Source of the DNA: an uncultured Collinsella sp.
Lineage (GTDB): Bacteria > Actinomycetota > Coriobacteriia > Coriobacteriales > Coriobacteriaceae
DNA length: 64,000 nt
Direction of reading: 5' to 3'
Assembly: GCA_958354105.1 (NCBI GenBank)
Contig: CATWVA010000007.1
Span: forward strand, 1 to 64,000
Both the position numbers and the translations under genes were made by a program. The notes below the pieces were generated by a model that worked only from the letters and a program-made list of their open reading frames with translations, had not been told where the DNA came from and searched no databases. Shown one piece after another: positions 7,640-16,606 of this stretch; position 1 is the stretch's first letter; the number at the start of each line of letters is the position of its first letter.

Positions 7640-8794
7640 ATGGACGAAATCGTCTGCGCAAACACTGCATTCCACTATTGGCGCTGCCCACCGCAGGTGC
7701 GCGACCTCTACCCGCGCTTACCTAGCTCCGAAGATGGCTGGCGAGCTCTATCCCAAGCCCCTTTTGTAACCGAAGTTCTCAAGACGCCAGTCATCACAGC
7801 AGCATCAACACGAAGCAACCTGCATTCCAAGACAAGACGGACCATCCGATGGAACAACGCCTATACGGAGAAGGTTTCCATCGACACGGGCATGGGCTTT
7901 AGCGTCACAGACCCTCTTAATACGCTATTCACCATGACTCGAAGCGTTTCTTCATGCGATCTGGTTCTGGCTATGTACGAATTTTGCGGATGGTTCTCGG
8001 TTTTTAAACCATCGCCCGCGGTTGACATGGCACTTGAGCAGGCAAAATCAGAAGAAGAGCAGTACACCACAGAAAGTCTGTTTGAACTAGACGAAACCCA
8101 AGACGAGGCCCCATGGAAGCGAGTCTATGCTCGGGTGCACCAGAAGGACAGCGAGAATGATCAAAGTGGACAGCGGGATGACGGATTCGGAAATAAAACT
8201 AACGGAAAGGGCACATCGCTTTGGATGAGAAGGCCTCTTATTGAAATAGAAGAATTACATAGATTTGCGGCGAAGGTTAAGGGCGAGATGTGGGGAAAGC
8301 AATTCTGCGAAGCCGCACAGCAGGTAATGTGTATTGCTGCATCCCCGCTAGAAGTTGCTGGAATCATGTTGCTAAGTCATCCGAGGCGTGCCGGCGGAGC
8401 GGAGTTTAAAAACATATTCGTCAACGACCTAACACCGCTGTCAAATTCAGCTCGGATAATCGCAGGTCAGAAAATCTGTTACGGCGATATCGTCATCGTA
8501 AACCCAATAACAATGAAGGCCGTGATTATCGAACTTCAAGGTGAGGTTATTCATGGATCGGGCGCTGTGCTTGACCACGATGCCACCCGAATGACAGCAT
8601 TGCAAAGCATGGGATACGACGTATTTCTTGTAACCCATGACATGCTCAATGATCACGATCAGCTTGATGCCATCATTCACAGTGTGTGTGAGCGATTGGA
8701 GTTGTGCTACAAACCAAAAACCGAGGCGATGAGATGCGCTGAAACCAGATTGCGGGCCAACGTTCTGTGCAATTGGCTTGGTATTGGTAAGTAA
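7640..8794 (+). CDS. Hypothetical protein with a DUF559/PD-(D/E)XK-like C-terminal part
   Basis: A 384-residue soluble protein; ATG follows GGGGAGG by 5 bp. Residues about 280-335 read YGDIVIVNP...AVIIELQG...HDATRMTALQSMGYDVFLVT. This is the pattern of DUF559/Vsr-like endonuclease folds: D, then E-x-Q, then a D..R..L..G+.V strand. The N-terminal 60 residues (HYWRCPPQVRDLYPRLP) look like a recognition segment seen in Coriobacteria proteins of this general type, from memory only. Whether it cuts DNA is unknown. It is flanked by tRNA genes and repeats, a typical place for acquired genes. Confidence 0.6.
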   Translation: MDEIVCANTAFHYWRCPPQVRDLYPRLPSSEDGWRALSQAPFVTEVLKTPVITAASTRSNLHSKTRRTIRWNNAYTEKVSIDTGMGFSVTDPLNTLFTMTRSVSSCDLVLAMYEFCGWFSVFKPSPAVDMALEQAKSEEEQYTTESLFELDETQDEAPWKRVYARVHQKDSENDQSGQRDDGFGNKTNGKGTSLWMRRPLIEIEELHRFAAKVKGEMWGKQFCEAAQQVMCIAASPLEVAGIMLLSHPRRAGGAEFKNIFVNDLTPLSNSARIIAGQKICYGDIVIVNPITMKAVIIELQGEVIHGSGAVLDHDATRMTALQSMGYDVFLVTHDMLNDHDQLDAIIHSVCERLELCYKPKTEAMRCAETRLRANVLCNWLGIGK

Positions 8795-8864
8795 TAATTT
8801 CAATGTGAGCAATTTTAATACTTTATATGCTGTTAGTAATTAAGTGCCATTTTAAAACCATGCC

Positions 8865-8994
8865 GGTTTACTACGTTGGATTGAGGGTGGCTGAGCACAC
8901 CGAATTCGCCGCTCGTAAAACCGCAGGTAGATCGCCTACCCGTTATGCGAAAGTAAGCGAGAGGTCGGAAATCCGGGAATCAGCGTAGTAAACC
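8865..8994. repeat. Palindrome-ended repeat, copy 1
   Basis: Bounded by GGTTTACTACG (8865-8875) and its complement CGTAGTAAACC (8984-8994). The interior shares the block AAAACCGCAGGTAG with copy 2 at 9726-9855. The sequence just outside the left end (TGCCATTT-AAAACCATGC) is also shared. It precedes a tRNA-Ala unit in both places. It may be a small mobile repeat or a structured RNA. Confidence 0.6.
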
Positions 8995-9088
8995 GATCTG
9001 TTTTTGAAGCGACAGGATGGATCGGGCATCGTGGGTCCTTTCGGCCCCACACCCGTTCCACGCGCCGCAAAATTGTTCAAAATTGTCC

Positions 9089-9117
9089 TTGCATCGGCTG
9101 GGGAGTTACCGTATAGT
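9089..9117 (+). promoter_or_regulatory. Promoter of tRNA-Ala copy 1
   Basis: TTGCAT and TATAGT are separated by 17 bp, ending 12 bp before the tRNA. The same elements occur before copy 2. Confidence 0.75.
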
Positions 9118-9129
9118 ACTTCTTCGCAC

Positions 9130-9202
9130 GGGGGCGTAGCTCAGCTGGGAGAGCGCTTGACTGGCAGTCAAGAGGTCAGGGGTTCGATCCCCCTCGTCTC
9201 CA
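9130..9202 (+). tRNA. tRNA-Ala (GGC), copy 1
   Basis: A 73-nt cloverleaf with anticodon loop CTGGCAG (anticodon GGC). The acceptor stem contains two G-U pairs. CCA is not encoded (CCC follows). It is identical to the copy at 10105. Confidence 0.93.
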
Positions 9203-9217
9203 CCCGAGCATTGAATG

Positions 9218-9246
9218 AGGCTCCAACGCAAGTTGGGGCCTATTTT
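9218..9246 (+). terminator. tRNA-Ala copy 1 terminator
   Basis: GGCTCCAAC pairs with GTTGGGGCC, followed by a short T tract (TATTTT). The T run is weaker than in copy 2 because of an A. Confidence 0.75.
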
Positions 9247-9368
9247 CATATCAATCGATTTACACATCTGTTGGCTGGGCAGCATCTTGGCTACATATCC
9301 ATTGTTAATCATGAATATGAATGTTAATAACTTTACGTCTGTGGATGGCAAAGCTAGTCCGCAGCGCC

Positions 9369-9400
9369 AATAACAAAGAGGCCAGGCGTAATGCCCGGCC
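9369..9400 (-). terminator. Terminator of the CAT tRNA
   Basis: On the minus strand GGCCGGGC pairs with GCCTGGCC and is followed by TCTTTGTT. It lies 11 bp past the tRNA 3' end. Confidence 0.65.
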
Positions 9401-9411
9401 TTAAAACTCTC

Positions 9412-9487
9412 TGGTGGGCCCTCCGGGATTCGAACCCAGAACCCAGGGATTATGAGTCCCCTGCGCTAACCGTTGCGCCAAGAGCCC
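9412..9487 (-). tRNA. tRNA with CAT anticodon (Met or lysidine-Ile)
   Basis: GGGCTCT pairs with AGGGCCC, CCA is encoded, and the loop CTCATAA gives anticodon CAT. GACTCATAATCC resembles both elongator tRNA-Met and the tRNA-Ile2 whose C34 becomes lysidine. It lacks the initiator's three G-C anticodon-stem pairs in the standard form, so it is probably not the initiator. Ile2 is slightly favoured. Confidence 0.85.
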
Positions 9488-9725
9488 TTATGAACGGTGA
9501 ATGCAATTCTAACAAAGGCAACTCAGACCTAATTTCTTCGCTTCACGACGTGAAATACTACCATGCACGAGCAAGTCGCACAACGCAAGATCAAGTCCGA
9601 TGCTAACCAACAGCAATTCTAGGCGCGTCGCAGAAAAGACGCGATCTAAAAATTTAAGGCCTTTAATTCAGGGCTCCAACACACTTTTGCGTGAAATCAA
9701 CCTGATGCCATTTCAAAACCATGCA

Positions 9726-9855
9726 GGTTTACTACGACGAATCGGCGACCCCCGAGCACCGTGTGTTCTCCGTTTGCAAAACCGCAGGTAGGTAGCCCGC
9801 CGGTTGCACGAAAAGGCGTGCGCGGTTGGACATTCCTGATTTATCGTAGTAAACC
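9726..9855. repeat. Palindrome-ended repeat, copy 2
   Basis: Bounded by GGTTTACTACG (9726-9736) and CGTAGTAAACC (9845-9855). Here the inverted ends extend outward (CATGC / GCATG), giving about 20 bp of terminal inverted repeat. It is the same length, 130 bp, as copy 1, with a diverged middle. Confidence 0.6.
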
Positions 9856-10063
9856 GGCATGGTTCTGAGGCGCTGGGGAGGGGCGCTTCGCAATCGGACC
9901 CGATAATGGGACTGGCGGCGCACGGAAAACCCTGTTGAACGGGGCGCGTCGTGTTCCACGCGCCAAGTCGGCCGGCGTACGGGCCGTGCGGGGGCCAGGC
10001 GCCCCGCGGGCTGGCGCGGTCCCGTGCGCGCCGACACTCGCGAAAATTTTTCCAAAATTGTCC

Positions 10064-10092
10064 TTGCATCGTGGTCCGAGTTCCCGTATAGT
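10064..10092 (+). promoter_or_regulatory. Promoter of tRNA-Ala copy 2
   Basis: TTGCAT and TATAGT are separated by 17 bp, ending 12 bp before the tRNA, as in copy 1. Confidence 0.75.
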
Positions 10093-10104
10093 ACTTTTTC
10101 GCAC

Positions 10105-10177
10105 GGGGGCGTAGCTCAGCTGGGAGAGCGCTTGACTGGCAGTCAAGAGGTCAGGGGTTCGATCCCCCTCGTCTCCA
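10105..10177 (+). tRNA. tRNA-Ala (GGC), copy 2
   Basis: Identical in sequence to copy 1, 975 bp away. The promoter and terminator are also duplicated. Confidence 0.93.
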
Positions 10178-10192
10178 CCCGAGCATTGAATG

Positions 10193-10222
10193 AGGCTCCA
10201 ACGCAAGTTGGGGCCTTTTTTC
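10193..10222 (+). terminator. tRNA-Ala copy 2 terminator
   Basis: GGCTCCAAC pairs with GTTGGGGCC, followed by six T. It ends just before the ABC-F leader. Confidence 0.85.
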
Positions 10223-10252
10223 ATATTGGCACACAAGGTCAAAGGCGGCACC

Positions 10253-12286
10253 ATGATCCTCCTGGTCGACAAGATCGAAAAAAGCTTCGGCGCACGCGTC
10301 CTCTTTAGCGGCGCGTCCTTCCAGATCAACCCCGGCGAGCGCTTCGCGCTCGTGGGCCCCAACGGCGCCGGCAAAACCACCATGCTCAAAATCATCATGG
10401 GCATCGACAGTCCCGACTCCGGCCAGGTCCAGTACGCAAAGGACTGCCAGGTGGGCTACCTAGAGCAGGAAACTAATCTGGAACAAAAGGACACCACCAT
10501 CCTCGCTGAGGTCATGGCCGCCGCCAAGGAAATCCGCCGCATGGGCGAGCGCGCCAACGAGCTGCAGGCCCAGATCACTGAGCTCTCCGAACAGGGCAAG
10601 GACGTTGACGCGCTCCTTAACGAGTACGGCCAGGTCCAGGACCGCTTTGAGCACCTGGGCGGCTACGAGCTCGAGAGCAACGCCCGCAAGATCCTGTCCG
10701 GCCTTGGCTTTAAGGTCACCGACTTTGAGCGCCCGTGCTCCGAGTTCTCGGGCGGCTGGCAGATGCGCATCGCGCTGGCCAAGCTCTTCCTGCGTCACCC
10801 CGACCTGCTGCTTCTGGACGAGCCCACCAACCACCTGGACCTCGAAAGCGTCCAGTGGCTGCGCGGCTTTATCGCCAACTACGATGGCGCCGTGCTCATC
10901 GTCAGCCACGACCGCGCTTTCATGGACGCCTGCGTCGACCATGTCGCCGCTCTCGAAAACCGCCGCGTGACCACCTACACCGGCAACTACAGTAGCTACC
11001 TCAAGCAGCGCGAGGACAACCTGGAGCAGATGCGCGCCAAGCGCGCCGCCCAGGAGCGCGACATCGCCCATATGCAGGTCTTCGTTGACAAGTTCCGCTA
11101 CAAGCCCACCAAGGCTGCCCAGGCTCAGGAGCGCATCCGCAAGATCGAGCAGATCAAAAAGGAGCTTGTCATCCTACCCGAGGGCCACAAGCACATCGAC
11201 TTTAAGTTCCCCGACCCGCCGCGCTCCGGCGACATGGTCGTGGGGCTCGAGGGCGTGGCCAAGTCCTACGGCAACAAGCACATCTACAGCGACATCGAGC
11301 TCAAGCTCTACCGCGGCGAGCACGTGGCACTCGTCGGCCCCAACGGCGCCGGCAAGTCCACGCTCATGAAGATCATCGCCGGACTGGAGCCGCCCACCAC
11401 CGGCACCCGGGACCTGGGCACCAACGTAGGCGTAGCCTACTACGCCCAGCACGCACTCGAGGGCATGACCGAGTCCAATACCGTCCTGCAAGAGATTGAC
11501 ACCGTCACGCCCAAGTGGACCGTGCCGCAGCAGCGCAGCCTGCTGGGCGCCTTCCTGTTTAGCGACAACGACGCAATCGAGAAGCAGGTTCGCGTCCTCT
11601 CCGGCGGCGAAAAAGCGCGTCTGGCCCTGGCCAAGATGCTCGTGGCCCCCGAGGCGCTCCTGTGCCTGGACGAGCCCACCAACCACCTAGACATCGACTC
11701 GGTGGACATGCTCGAGAACGCCCTGCAAAACTTCCCCGGCACCATCGTGCTGATCAGCCACGACGAGCACCTGGTGCGCGCAGTGGCCAACCGCGTCATC
11801 GACATCCGCGACGGACAAGTCACGGTCTACGACGGCGACTACGACTACTACCTCTACAAGCGCGAGGACCTCGCAGCCCGCGCCGCCGCCGAGGCGTCCA
11901 CGGAGAGCGCGCCGGCCACGACCAAGTCCGCCAAGGCCAGCGCCGCCCAGGCCGACACCCCCGTCGACGCCCCCAAGCCTGCCGAGGGCAAAAAGACCAA
12001 GGAGCAAAAGCGCGCCGAGGCCCAAGCCCGCGCTGCGCTCAACAAAAAGCTCAAGGGCGTGCGTAACCAGCTCAAGAAGATCGAGACGGAGCTCGACAAA
12101 AAGCGCGCCCGCTATGACGAGCTTATGGAATTGATGGCAAGCGAAGAGCTTTATGCCGATCAAGACAAGTTCAACGCCGCGCTGGGGGAATATAACGGCC
12201 TTAAGCAAGAGCTACCCAAGCTCGAGGACGAATGGCTGGAGCTTTCCACCCAGATCGAAGAGGAGACCGCGCGTGAACTCTCGTAA
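10253..12286 (+). CDS. ABC-F family ATPase
   Basis: A 677-residue soluble protein with two ABC domains and no membrane segments. Walker A sites read GPNGAGKTT (about residue 34) and GPNGAGKST (about residue 365). Walker B is [11 protein letters not shown] and [10 protein letters not shown], with SGG signatures. The linker between them (about residues 240-320) is charged and helical, as expected of the ABC-F interdomain linker that reaches into the ribosomal E site. After an Ala/Pro-rich spacer the C-terminus forms a coiled coil like the Uup/YdiF tail. ATG 10253 was chosen because upstream frame lies in the tRNA terminator. The likely role is translation-associated; resistance cannot be inferred. 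It heads the plus-strand array. Confidence 0.92.
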   Translation: MILLVDKIEKSFGARVLFSGASFQINPGERFALVGPNGAGKTTMLKIIMGIDSPDSGQVQYAKDCQVGYLEQETNLEQKDTTILAEVMAAAKEIRRMGERANELQAQITELSEQGKDVDALLNEYGQVQDRFEHLGGYELESNARKILSGLGFKVTDFERPCSEFSGGWQMRIALAKLFLRHPDLLLLDEPTNHLDLESVQWLRGFIANYDGAVLIVSHDRAFMDACVDHVAALENRRVTTYTGNYSSYLKQREDNLEQMRAKRAAQERDIAHMQVFVDKFRYKPTKAAQAQERIRKIEQIKKELVILPEGHKHIDFKFPDPPRSGDMVVGLEGVAKSYGNKHIYSDIELKLYRGEHVALVGPNGAGKSTLMKIIAGLEPPTTGTRDLGTNVGVAYYAQHALEGMTESNTVLQEIDTVTPKWTVPQQRSLLGAFLFSDNDAIEKQVRVLSGGEKARLALAKMLVAPEALLCLDEPTNHLDIDSVDMLENALQNFPGTIVLISHDEHLVRAVANRVIDIRDGQVTVYDGDYDYYLYKREDLAARAAAEASTESAPATTKSAKASAAQADTPVDAPKPAEGKKTKEQKRAEAQARAALNKKLKGVRNQLKKIETELDKKRARYDELMELMASEELYADQDKFNAALGEYNGLKQELPKLEDEWLELSTQIEEETARELS

Positions 12287-12569
12287 GGCCGCTGCCGTGG
12301 CGATGAGCATCATCGCCGTCGCCTGTCGCATCTGCGGCATCTTTATGAGCGCGATGACCGTGCTGCTGTGTTTTAGCGGCCTCACCGCCAAGCTGCAGAT
12401 CGTAGGCTTTATCGTTGAGCTTTCGCGCGCACTGCCGAGCGCCATCGCCGGCTATGGCGTCATCACGTCGCCCTTTGGCGGCGTGTTCCGCCTGGATTAC
12501 GCCATCGTCGCCGTGATCCTGTTTGTGATCGACTACCTGCTCACGCGCGCCTCGCGCCGCGTCCGCTAG
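12273..12569 (+). CDS. Small membrane protein
   Basis: A 98-residue protein starting at GTG 12273, inside the ABC-F gene end, with GAGGAG 7 bp upstream. It has hydrophobic segments around residues 9-35 and 70-88 separated by a short amphipathic part, and an Arg-rich tail. The overlap suggests coupled translation with the ABC-F gene, and the M50 protease gene follows 9 bp later. The function is unknown. Confidence 0.7.
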   Translation: MNSRKAAAVAMSIIAVACRICGIFMSAMTVLLCFSGLTAKLQIVGFIVELSRALPSAIAGYGVITSPFGGVFRLDYAIVAVILFVIDYLLTRASRRVR

Positions 12570-12578
12570 GAGAGCGCT

Positions 12579-13262
12579 ATGTCCAGCAGCTACCTCATGA
12601 ACCTGCTCGCCAGCGCCGTCGCCGTCATCGTGGGCATCGTGATCCACGAGAGCGCACACGCCGCCGCGGCCTGGGCGCTCGGCGACAAGACGGCCCGTTC
12701 GCGCGGCCGCGTGTCACTCAACCCGCTTAACCATATCGACCCGTTTGGCACCATCATCCTGCCGCTGCTCATGCTCGCGGCCGGCGGCCCGGTTTTCGCC
12801 TTCGCCAAACCCGTGCCCGTCTACCTCAACAACCTCAAGCACCCCAAGCGCGACGAGGTCCTGGTGAGCGCGGCCGGCCCCGCGTCGAACATCGCACTCG
12901 CGTGCCTTGCCGCGGCACTCATGCACGTGGCGTACGGCAACCTCTACACCGGCATCTCCTTTGCCCTGGCGTCACAGATCATGAACTTCGGCGCCACGTT
13001 TATCGTGGTTAACCTGTCACTCGCATTCTTCAACCTCATCCCGATCCCGCCGCTCGATGGCTCGTCGATCATCGTGCCGCTCCTCAAAGGCAAGGCGCTC
13101 AACAACTACTACCACCTGCAGCAATACGCCATGCCCATCCTCATCATCGTGCTGTATCTGCTGCCCATGTGGACTGGCATTGATGTGATCGGCCGCTATT
13201 TCGACGTTACCGTGTATCCGCTGGCCGAGTGGCTGCTCAACTTCGCAATCGCCGGCATCTAA
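12579..13262 (+). CDS. Site-2 protease family (M50) membrane metalloprotease
   Basis: A 227-residue polytopic membrane protein. HESAH (about residues 23-27) is the HExxH zinc motif, and NLIPIPPLDGS (about residues 150-160) supplies the third ligand, Asp, in the usual NPxPPLDG segment. This is the compact Rhomboid/S2P-like form without PDZ or CBS domains, close to the YwhC/Rv-type M50B group. Such enzymes cut membrane-embedded substrates; the target is unknown. It lies upstream of scpA, as in many Actinobacteria and Firmicutes. Confidence 0.9.
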   Translation: MSSSYLMNLLASAVAVIVGIVIHESAHAAAAWALGDKTARSRGRVSLNPLNHIDPFGTIILPLLMLAAGGPVFAFAKPVPVYLNNLKHPKRDEVLVSAAGPASNIALACLAAALMHVAYGNLYTGISFALASQIMNFGATFIVVNLSLAFFNLIPIPPLDGSSIIVPLLKGKALNNYYHLQQYAMPILIIVLYLLPMWTGIDVIGRYFDVTVYPLAEWLLNFAIAGI

Positions 13263-13346
13263 GGTAAACTTACAGGTCGACCGCGCAAAACGGTCGCAAC
13301 ATGCACCCAAACCGCGCCGCGAAGGCGCCGTCAAAGGAGGTCGAAG

Positions 13347-14159
13347 ATGTCGTATCGCGTGTCGACTCAGGTCTACAGCGGGCCGTTCGACCTGTTGCTG
13401 CAGCTGGTAACCCGCCAAAAAGTAGATATCGGCGCCATCTCCATCAGCGAGGTGGCCGAGCAGTACCTTGCCGAGGTGGAGCGCATCGAGGCGCTGGACC
13501 TGGACGTGGCGAGCGACTTTCTGCTGGTCGCGGCAACCCTTCTGGACATCAAGGCCGCCTCTCTGGTGCCGCAGGAGGCCCCGCGCAAAGTCGATGACGA
13601 CGATGACGAGTTCGACGAAGACCTCGAGGAACTCAGCGCGCTCGACGGCGACGCCTTGCGCGAGGTCCTGATCCAGCGCCTGATTGCCTACAAGCAGTTT
13701 AAAGGCGCGGCTGCGGCCCTCGGTGCCCGCATGCAGGCCGAAAGCCGTATGCATCCGCGTGTGGCCGGCCCCGACCCTGAGTTCCTAGGGCTCATGCCCG
13801 ACTATCTGGCTGGCATCACCCTGCGCGGCCTGGCCGTTATCTGTGCCGACCTGGATGGCAAGCGCCAGACCTTCCTGCTGGAGGCCGAGCATGTGGCGCC
13901 GCATCGCGTACCGCTCGACCTGACCGTGGCCTCAGTCGACCGCTTTACCATGGCGCACCAAACCTGCACCTTCCGCGAGCTGTTGGACGGCGACGCCACC
14001 ACCGAGCAACTCGTCGTCACCTTCCTGGCCATGTTAGAGCTCGCAAAGCGCGGTTCGCTCACGCTGAGCCAGGACGAGATCTTCGGAACCATCTGCATCA
14101 ACCGAGTCGAGGGCGCCGAGGCATACGTGCCCGGCGAGGGCCCCGAGCTCACCGAATAG
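13347..14159 (+). CDS. scpA: Segregation and condensation protein A
   Basis: A 270-residue kleisin of the Smc-ScpA-ScpB condensin complex. The N-terminal SGPFDLLLQLVTRQKVDIGAI is the hallmark that binds the Smc neck. An acidic linker (DDDDDEFDEDLEEL) follows, then a C-terminal winged helix (LDGDATTEQLVVTFLAMLELAK) that binds the Smc cap. AAAGGAGG lies before the ATG. ScpB follows after 11 bp. The length is normal. Confidence 0.95.
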   Translation: MSYRVSTQVYSGPFDLLLQLVTRQKVDIGAISISEVAEQYLAEVERIEALDLDVASDFLLVAATLLDIKAASLVPQEAPRKVDDDDDEFDEDLEELSALDGDALREVLIQRLIAYKQFKGAAAALGARMQAESRMHPRVAGPDPEFLGLMPDYLAGITLRGLAVICADLDGKRQTFLLEAEHVAPHRVPLDLTVASVDRFTMAHQTCTFRELLDGDATTEQLVVTFLAMLELAKRGSLTLSQDEIFGTICINRVEGAEAYVPGEGPELTE

Positions 14160-14170
14160 GAGCAGCAACC

Positions 14171-14899
14171 ATGTCAACCCTTTCAACGCTGGAGGCAAAC
14201 AGCCTCAAAGGCGCCCTCGAGGCGCTGCTGCTGGTGTCGAGCGACCCGGTGAGTGCGCCCGCGCTCGCCGGCGCACTGGATATCGCCCCCGGCGAGTGCG
14301 CATCGCTGCTCGCCGAGCTCAAGGTTGAGTACGAGGAGGCCAACCGTGGCTTTCAGCTGCGTGAGGTCGCCGGCGGCTGGCGCCTGTTTACGCACCCCGC
14401 CTACCACGACGTGGTCGAGGCCTATGTGTTGAGCTGGGACACGCAAAAGCTGTCGCAGGCCGCGCTCGAAACACTGGCCGTCATCGCATACCACCAGCCC
14501 GTGACGCGCGAGGTGGTCAAGGGTATCCGCGGCGTCAATTCCGACGGCGTCATCGCGTCGCTCGTGGACAAAGGTCTGGTGCGCGAGCTCGGACGCGACC
14601 CCCAGCGCGGTCAAGCCATCATCTACGGCACGACCAACGCCTTCTTGGAAAAGTTCGGTCTGCGCTCCACCCGCGATCTGCCCGATCTGGAGCAGTTTGC
14701 CCCCGACGAGCAGTCGCGTCAGTTTATCCGCGAGCGCCTGAGCGGCCGCAGCATTCAGTCCACGCTCGAGGAGCAGGCCGAGGACCTGGACGAAGAGCGC
14801 GAACTGCTCGATACCGATCTTGAAGATGTTGAGGCAGTCGAGGACTTGGAGACCCTGGTCGTCGACAAGACCTCGGAGGATTTACATGACGAGGACTAA
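14171..14899 (+). CDS. scpB: Segregation and condensation protein B
   Basis: A 242-residue protein with two winged-helix domains. The N-terminal LKGALEALLLVSSDPVSAPALA and central KLSQAALETLAVIAYHQPVTREVVKGIRGVNSDG are the standard ScpB signatures. The acidic C-terminal tail (residues 190-242) is longer than usual. It partners ScpA in the condensin complex that loads at origins. It lies between scpA and rluB, a widely conserved order. Confidence 0.95.
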   Translation: MSTLSTLEANSLKGALEALLLVSSDPVSAPALAGALDIAPGECASLLAELKVEYEEANRGFQLREVAGGWRLFTHPAYHDVVEAYVLSWDTQKLSQAALETLAVIAYHQPVTREVVKGIRGVNSDGVIASLVDKGLVRELGRDPQRGQAIIYGTTNAFLEKFGLRSTRDLPDLEQFAPDEQSRQFIRERLSGRSIQSTLEEQAEDLDEERELLDTDLEDVEAVEDLETLVVDKTSEDLHDED

Positions 14900-14921
14900 C
14901 GAAGTAGGGGAGACGCGCGCC

Positions 14922-15851
14922 ATGGGTAACGCAGTACCCGCTGCCGACGCCCAGCCTGTCTACCCGCACACCATGCGCCTGCAGCGCTTTTTGGCGCGCG
15001 CGGGCGTGGCGAGCCGCCGCGGGTCGGAGGACCTGATGACCGCCGGACGCGTGACCGTTAACGGCGAGGTCGCGACCGAACTGGGCACCAAAGTCGACGT
15101 CGAACGCGATCACATCGAGGTCGACGGCATGCCTGTCAAGCTCAACCAGGGCGCCGTGTACCTGATGCTCTACAAGCCGACCGGCTACCTCACTACCATG
15201 AGCGACCCGCAGGAACGCCCTTGCGTGGCCGATCTGGTCCCGCGCGACCGATTTCCGAGCCTGTTTCCGGTGGGCCGCCTGGACCGTGACACCACAGGCC
15301 TTTTGCTCTTTACCACCGACGGCGACCTGTCGCAGGATCTACTGCACCCCAGCAAGCACGTCTACAAGACCTACCAGGCGCTCGTGGACGGGCAGCTGTC
15401 CGACCACGATCTTACGCCGCTGCGTCGCGGCATCGAGCTCGACGACGGTCTGTGCCAGCCGGCTATCTGCCGCATCATCACCGCACGCGAGGCAGAGGCC
15501 GTGGCTCCGCAAGGCGTAAAGCCCGGTACCACCGCCGTGGAGGTCATCATCCGCGAGGGACGCAAGAACCAGGTCAAGCGCATGCTGAGCAAGATCCACC
15601 ATCCGGTGATCCGCCTGCACCGCTGCAACTTTGCCGGCCTGGAGCTCAAGGACGTGGCCAAGGGCTCGTGGCGCGAGCTCACCGACCGCGAGGTGCAGAT
15701 CCTCAAGGCCGGCGGCTTGCCGCCCAAGCAGGCGAGCGCCAAGAGCAACGGCGGCAAGCCCCAAGACACGCCCGCCAGCCGCACGCGTCACCACGGCAGC
15801 CACGGCTCCGCACCCAAGCGCAACACCTACCGCGAGCGCTACACAGGCTAG
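14922..15851 (+). CDS. rluB: 23S rRNA pseudouridine synthase, RluB type
   Basis: A 309-residue enzyme. An N-terminal S4 RNA-binding domain (RLQRFLARAGVASRR) is followed by the RsuA/RluB catalytic domain; GRLDRDTTGLLLFTTDG contains the catalytic Asp. A basic, Gln/Lys/Arg-rich tail follows residue 265. Start 14922 was chosen because GGGGAG lies 9 bp upstream; ATG 14886 inside scpB is an alternative. It converts a uridine of 23S rRNA helix 80-90 region to pseudouridine by family knowledge; the exact site is not provable from sequence. Confidence 0.92.
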   Translation: MGNAVPAADAQPVYPHTMRLQRFLARAGVASRRGSEDLMTAGRVTVNGEVATELGTKVDVERDHIEVDGMPVKLNQGAVYLMLYKPTGYLTTMSDPQERPCVADLVPRDRFPSLFPVGRLDRDTTGLLLFTTDGDLSQDLLHPSKHVYKTYQALVDGQLSDHDLTPLRRGIELDDGLCQPAICRIITAREAEAVAPQGVKPGTTAVEVIIREGRKNQVKRMLSKIHHPVIRLHRCNFAGLELKDVAKGSWRELTDREVQILKAGGLPPKQASAKSNGGKPQDTPASRTRHHGSHGSAPKRNTYRERYTG

Positions 15852-15916
15852 GCAACCCGCCGCGCCCCAGCGCCCCGAACCATACCAGCACGTCAACCAT
15901 CGAAAGGAAGTATTGC

Positions 15917-16603
15917 ATGATCGTCGCCATCGACGGCCCCGCCGGTTCCGGCAAATCCACCATCGCCAAGGAGATCGCCCGCCAGCTGGGCTTTAACAAG
16001 CTCGACACGGGCGCCATGTATCGCGCCGTCACCTTCGCCGCGCTCGACCGCGGCATCGATCTGGACGACGAGGCGGCCATTGACGCCCTCGCCGAGCAGA
16101 TCGAGATCCGCTTTACCAACGGCACCGGCGAGGATACGCGTTTGACCATTGACGGCAAGGACGCTTCGGCCGCCATTCGTACCCCGCAGGTCGACGCAAA
16201 CGTGTCCAAGGTCTCGGCCTACCCGGGCGTGCGAGCCGCCATGCTCATTCACCAGCGCCGCGCCGCCGAGGACCGCGATATCGTGGCCGAGGGTCGCGAC
16301 ATCGGAACCGTCGTGTTCCCTAACGCACAGGTCAAGGTCTTCCTGACCGCCGACCCGCGCGAGCGCGCCCGCCGCCGCGTGCTGCAGCGTCACCAAAACG
16401 ACGCCCAGCCGCTCACGCCCGCGCAACTCGAGGCCGAAGTCGACGAGACCCTCGACGCCCTCAAGCAGCGCGACAAGCTTGACAGCAGCCGCGAGGTCGC
16501 CCCGCTCGTGCCCGCCGAGGACGCCGTGCACGTCGACTCCACCGCCCATACCATCGACGAGGTCGTCCGCATTATCGAGGACCTCATCAACCAAAGGAGG
16601 TAG
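15917..16603 (+). CDS. cmk: Cytidylate kinase
   Basis: A 228-residue enzyme that phosphorylates CMP and dCMP. GPAGSGKST (residues 7-15) is the P-loop, DTGAMYRAVT binds the nucleotide, and GRDIGTVVFP and RRRVLQR form the lid region. ATG 15917 follows AAAGGAAG. The gene precedes plsC by 3 bp, the standard cmk-plsC-ispH order. Confidence 0.95.
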   Translation: MIVAIDGPAGSGKSTIAKEIARQLGFNKLDTGAMYRAVTFAALDRGIDLDDEAAIDALAEQIEIRFTNGTGEDTRLTIDGKDASAAIRTPQVDANVSKVSAYPGVRAAMLIHQRRAAEDRDIVAEGRDIGTVVFPNAQVKVFLTADPRERARRRVLQRHQNDAQPLTPAQLEAEVDETLDALKQRDKLDSSREVAPLVPAEDAVHVDSTAHTIDEVVRIIEDLINQRR

Positions 16604-16606
16604 CCC

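Noticed and set aside
7441..7725. Open frame of 94 codons on the plus strand before the gene at 7640
   Set aside because: It overlaps a better-supported gene with a strong Shine-Dalgarno sequence, has no site of its own and reads through the repeat at 7522.
8865..9855. CRISPR-like arrangement of two similar repeats
   Set aside because: Only two copies, 130 bp long and 730 bp apart with genes between; not a CRISPR array.
9841..10404. Minus-strand open frame across the second tRNA-Ala
   Set aside because: It runs through a tRNA, terminator and repeat, and the same peptide segment appears only because the tRNA region is duplicated.
14820..14921. Longer start for rluB inside scpB
   Set aside because: No ribosome-binding site there, and the S4 domain starts well after ATG 14922.
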